Of a DNA stretch of 7,539 nt, positions 5,823-7,539 are shown piece by piece. This stretch comes from an uncultured Lentisphaeria bacterium (GTDB lineage Bacteria > Verrucomicrobiota > Lentisphaeria > Victivallales > Victivallaceae): positions 1-7,539 of the forward strand of contig CAIJKT010000237.1 in assembly GCA_903821255.1 (NCBI GenBank). The letters run 5' to 3'. A program made the position numbers and the translations under genes. Numbering within the stretch: position 1 is the first letter of the stretch; every line of letters starts with the position of its first letter. The notes under the pieces are model-generated. The model worked only from the letters and a program-made list of their open reading frames with translations. It searched no databases and had not been told where the DNA came from.

Positions 5823-6125
5823 ATGGAGCATTCCTGGCTGATAGGATTGATTTTGGGAGCAGCTAACTTTATTCCCGGCGTTTTGCTCGCCGTATTCTAC
5901 CGTCCGCTTGGAACATGGTATTCCCGTTTCGGTCTTTGCATATTTTACGGGGAGATGCTCAAAAAAGAACGGCGTTCACGGATGTTTATTCTGATACTTG
6001 GTGCATGGCTGGCTGTTTGGGGAATAATTTTCACATTTCTTATTCCAGCTCTGGTGAAATATGAGTCGCAACAAAAAGCAGAAAACGCCGCGAAAACACG
6101 CACAACTATAAACGGAGCGCAATAA
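5823..6125 (+). CDS. Two-helix membrane protein, function unknown
   Basis: I do not recognise a family for this 100-residue protein. Two hydrophobic segments at residues ~7-26 and ~54-78 are separated by a positively charged stretch (MLKKERRSRM at 45-54). By the positive-inside rule this puts the loop in the cytoplasm and both ends outside. The C-terminal ~22 residues are hydrophilic and Lys/Ala/Thr rich. A GGAG at 5814-5817, five bases before the ATG, sets the start. The stop shares its last base with the start of the lipoprotein gene (TAATG), so the two are almost certainly cotranscribed and translationally coupled. This suggests that the two small envelope proteins act together, although no function can be assigned. 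Confidence 0.8.
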   Translation: MEHSWLIGLILGAANFIPGVLLAVFYRPLGTWYSRFGLCIFYGEMLKKERRSRMFILILGAWLAVWGIIFTFLIPALVKYESQQKAENAAKTRTTINGAQ

Positions 6126-6451
6126 TGAAAAAGTTTTTATGCTTACTCGCCATGATTATGTTTTTAGCCGGATGCATTACCACGGGACCGACAGTTTCAA
6201 AATCAGACATGGGAAATCTGGAGTTGAATGTCTATACTCAGGACAAAGAGATAAACAGTTGTTTTGCTGAAGTTTATGTCGATACAATATTCATGGGCAA
6301 TATTTCTACGAACAGACCGGTATTAAATCTGAGAGAAGGTAAGCATAATATCAGGATTGAGCTGAAAGGACATAAGCCTTATGAGAAGAAGATTTTTATT
6401 GCAGGCGATCCCAATCACCAAGTCCTGAATATATTGCTTGAAAAACAATAA
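6125..6451 (+). CDS. PEGA-domain-like lipoprotein
   Basis: This 108-residue protein begins with a classical lipoprotein signal: MKK, a hydrophobic core, then lipobox LAGC with C17 as the lipidated residue. Ile at +2 favours outer-membrane rather than inner-membrane retention if Lol-type sorting applies. Residues ~31-106 resemble a PEGA domain, with VYVDTIFMGNI, then LREGKHNIRIELKGHKPYEKKIFI. This is the usual pattern of a beta strand, a short turn, the GxHxIxIxxxGYxP-like signature and a final strand. PEGA domains occur in surface and envelope proteins and are presumed to mediate binding; no catalytic residues are expected. GGAG at 6114-6117 lies within the end of the upstream gene, seven bases before the ATG. 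It is in the same transcription unit as the two-helix protein and probably the desaturase, 32 bases downstream. Confidence 0.85.
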   Translation: MKKFLCLLAMIMFLAGCITTGPTVSKSDMGNLELNVYTQDKEINSCFAEVYVDTIFMGNISTNRPVLNLREGKHNIRIELKGHKPYEKKIFIAGDPNHQVLNILLEKQ

Positions 6452-6483
6452 CTATTGAATCGTGTAGCTGCCGGAGGCGCGAT

Positions 6484-7527
6484 ATGGCTATGGATACGGG
6501 CGCAGCCCCTGAGAAAATGACAATACAGGCTTTGCGGAAAACATTATTGCATTACACAAAGCCGGATCTGCGAAAAGCGATTCTGCAGATGATTTCCGCC
6601 ATTATTCCTTATTTGGGATTGTGGGTCATCCTTGTTTACATGGTGAAGCAGAAATACCCGTTTGTGCTGATTTGCCTGCTTATTATACTTGCCTCGCTTT
6701 TTCTGGTGCGCATATTTATCTTTTTTCACGACTGCGCGCACAATTCTTTTTTTGCCTCGACACGGGCTAATACTATCCTTGGTTATGTGACTGGTGTATT
6801 GACTTTTACGCCGTTCAGATACTGGCAGCACAATCACCTTGTCCATCACAACACCTATGCGGACCTGGATCACAGAGGAGTCGGCGATATTTGGACATTG
6901 ACGGTTGATGAGTACCGGACAGCTTCCGGAATGAAGCGATTAGGCTACAGGCTCTATCGCAATCCTTTCGTTTTTCTCGGAATCGGACCGGGATACTCTT
7001 TTTTGCTTACCCAGCGGTTACTGCACCAATGGGAGGGAAGGAACGAGCGCTTCAGCGCGGCGGTGACCAATGCGGCTATTTTAGTAATCATTGCGGCAAC
7101 CGGCCAGACGATCGGGTTGAAAACCTATCTGCTGATTCAACTGCCGATAATCCTGATCGGCGGGGCTGTCGGCGTGTGGCTGTTTTATGTTCAACATCAA
7201 TTCGAAGGCGTGTACTGGTCCCGACATGAGAACTGGGACCCGGTGGAGGCTGCTTTGAAAGGAAGTTCATATTACAAACTGCCCAAGGTGCTTCAATGGT
7301 TTTCCGGCAATATCGGACTGCACCATGTTCACCATGTCCTGCCCAGGATTCCGAACTATAAACTGCAGCAGAGTTACGATGAATCACCAATCATGCAGGC
7401 CGTGCCGCCCATGACCCTCGGTAAAAGCCTCAAATCGCTGTTTTTAAACCTGTGGGACGAGAAGCAGCAGAAGCTGGTAAGCTTCAAATCCTTGAACGTG
7501 ACTTCCGCGGCTAATAAGCAGAATTGA
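6484..7527 (+). CDS. Membrane fatty acid desaturase
   Basis: This enzyme inserts a double bond into fatty acyl chains of membrane lipids using a di-iron centre, O2 and a reductant such as ferredoxin. All three histidine boxes are present: HDCAH at 82-86, HNHLVHH at 116-122 (HxxHH = H118, H121, H122) and HHVHH at 280-284. An additional conserved-looking histidine is H238 (YVQHQFE). Hydrophobic segments at ~41-57, ~59-80, ~96-112, ~193-210 and ~213-236 give the expected multi-pass layout. The 347 residues are normal for an acyl-lipid desaturase of the DesA/Des type (delta-12 or delta-5-like); regiospecificity cannot be deduced. GGAGG at 6473-6477 is six bases from the ATG at 6484 and twelve from a second ATG at 6490, so the first is preferred. 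The gene is complete, ending 12 bases before the window edge. It follows the lipoprotein by 32 bases with no clear promoter between. Confidence 0.93.
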   Translation: MAMDTGAAPEKMTIQALRKTLLHYTKPDLRKAILQMISAIIPYLGLWVILVYMVKQKYPFVLICLLIILASLFLVRIFIFFHDCAHNSFFASTRANTILGYVTGVLTFTPFRYWQHNHLVHHNTYADLDHRGVGDIWTLTVDEYRTASGMKRLGYRLYRNPFVFLGIGPGYSFLLTQRLLHQWEGRNERFSAAVTNAAILVIIAATGQTIGLKTYLLIQLPIILIGGAVGVWLFYVQHQFEGVYWSRHENWDPVEAALKGSSYYKLPKVLQWFSGNIGLHHVHHVLPRIPNYKLQQSYDESPIMQAVPPMTLGKSLKSLFLNLWDEKQQKLVSFKSLNVTSAANKQN

Positions 7528-7539
7528 CGCAGTTCCAGT

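Noticed and set aside
6455..6460. TTGAAT between the lipoprotein and desaturase genes as a promoter
   Set aside because: The matching -10 position would fall in the desaturase RBS and shows no TATAAT-like sequence.

Overview
The window is an ordinary-looking bacterial chromosomal segment carrying an insertion sequence at its left edge. Gene density is high, and Shine-Dalgarno (SD) motifs of the GGAGG type precede most starts. A lipobox-bearing lipoprotein and a membrane desaturase point to an envelope-bearing, probably Gram-negative bacterium. An ISAzo13-type transposase together with housekeeping genes of moderate GC would fit a member of the Planctomycetes-Verrucomicrobia-Lentisphaerae group, but nothing in the sequence proves the taxon.

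Region 1 (about 10-1301) is an ISAzo13-family element with an apparently intact DDE transposase. Its start codon and ribosome binding site lie in a perfect 10-bp inverted repeat whose left arm coincides with a likely -10 box. This arrangement would shut off translation of read-through transcripts but not of the element's own transcript.

Region 2 (1321-1842) holds a small membrane-anchored, helix-rich protein on the minus strand. A 201-bp divergent intergenic region follows, with a near-consensus promoter for the small protein (TTGACT, 17 bp, TATATT) and an extended -10 promoter for tsaD.

Region 3 (1843-5034) is a likely operon. It contains tsaD (tRNA t6A modification), a phosphoglycolate-phosphatase-like HAD hydrolase overlapping it by 4 bp, and a two-part metallophosphoesterase with an altered GNHE motif and a C-terminal beta-rich region.

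Region 4 (5035-5822) is a single GNAT acetyltransferase of the phosphinothricin/methionine-sulfoximine type. The intergenic regions on its two sides share a ~49-bp direct repeat (41 of 49 aligned columns identical), so the gene sits in a 640-bp repeat-to-repeat unit.

Region 5 (5823-7527) is a three-gene envelope-flavoured cluster. It contains a two-helix membrane protein, a PEGA-type lipoprotein whose start overlaps the preceding stop by one base, and a fatty acid desaturase with all three histidine boxes.

I found no RNA gene, CRISPR array or clearly novel multi-gene system. The most interesting signals are the transposase RBS hairpin and the repeat pair flanking the acetyltransferase.
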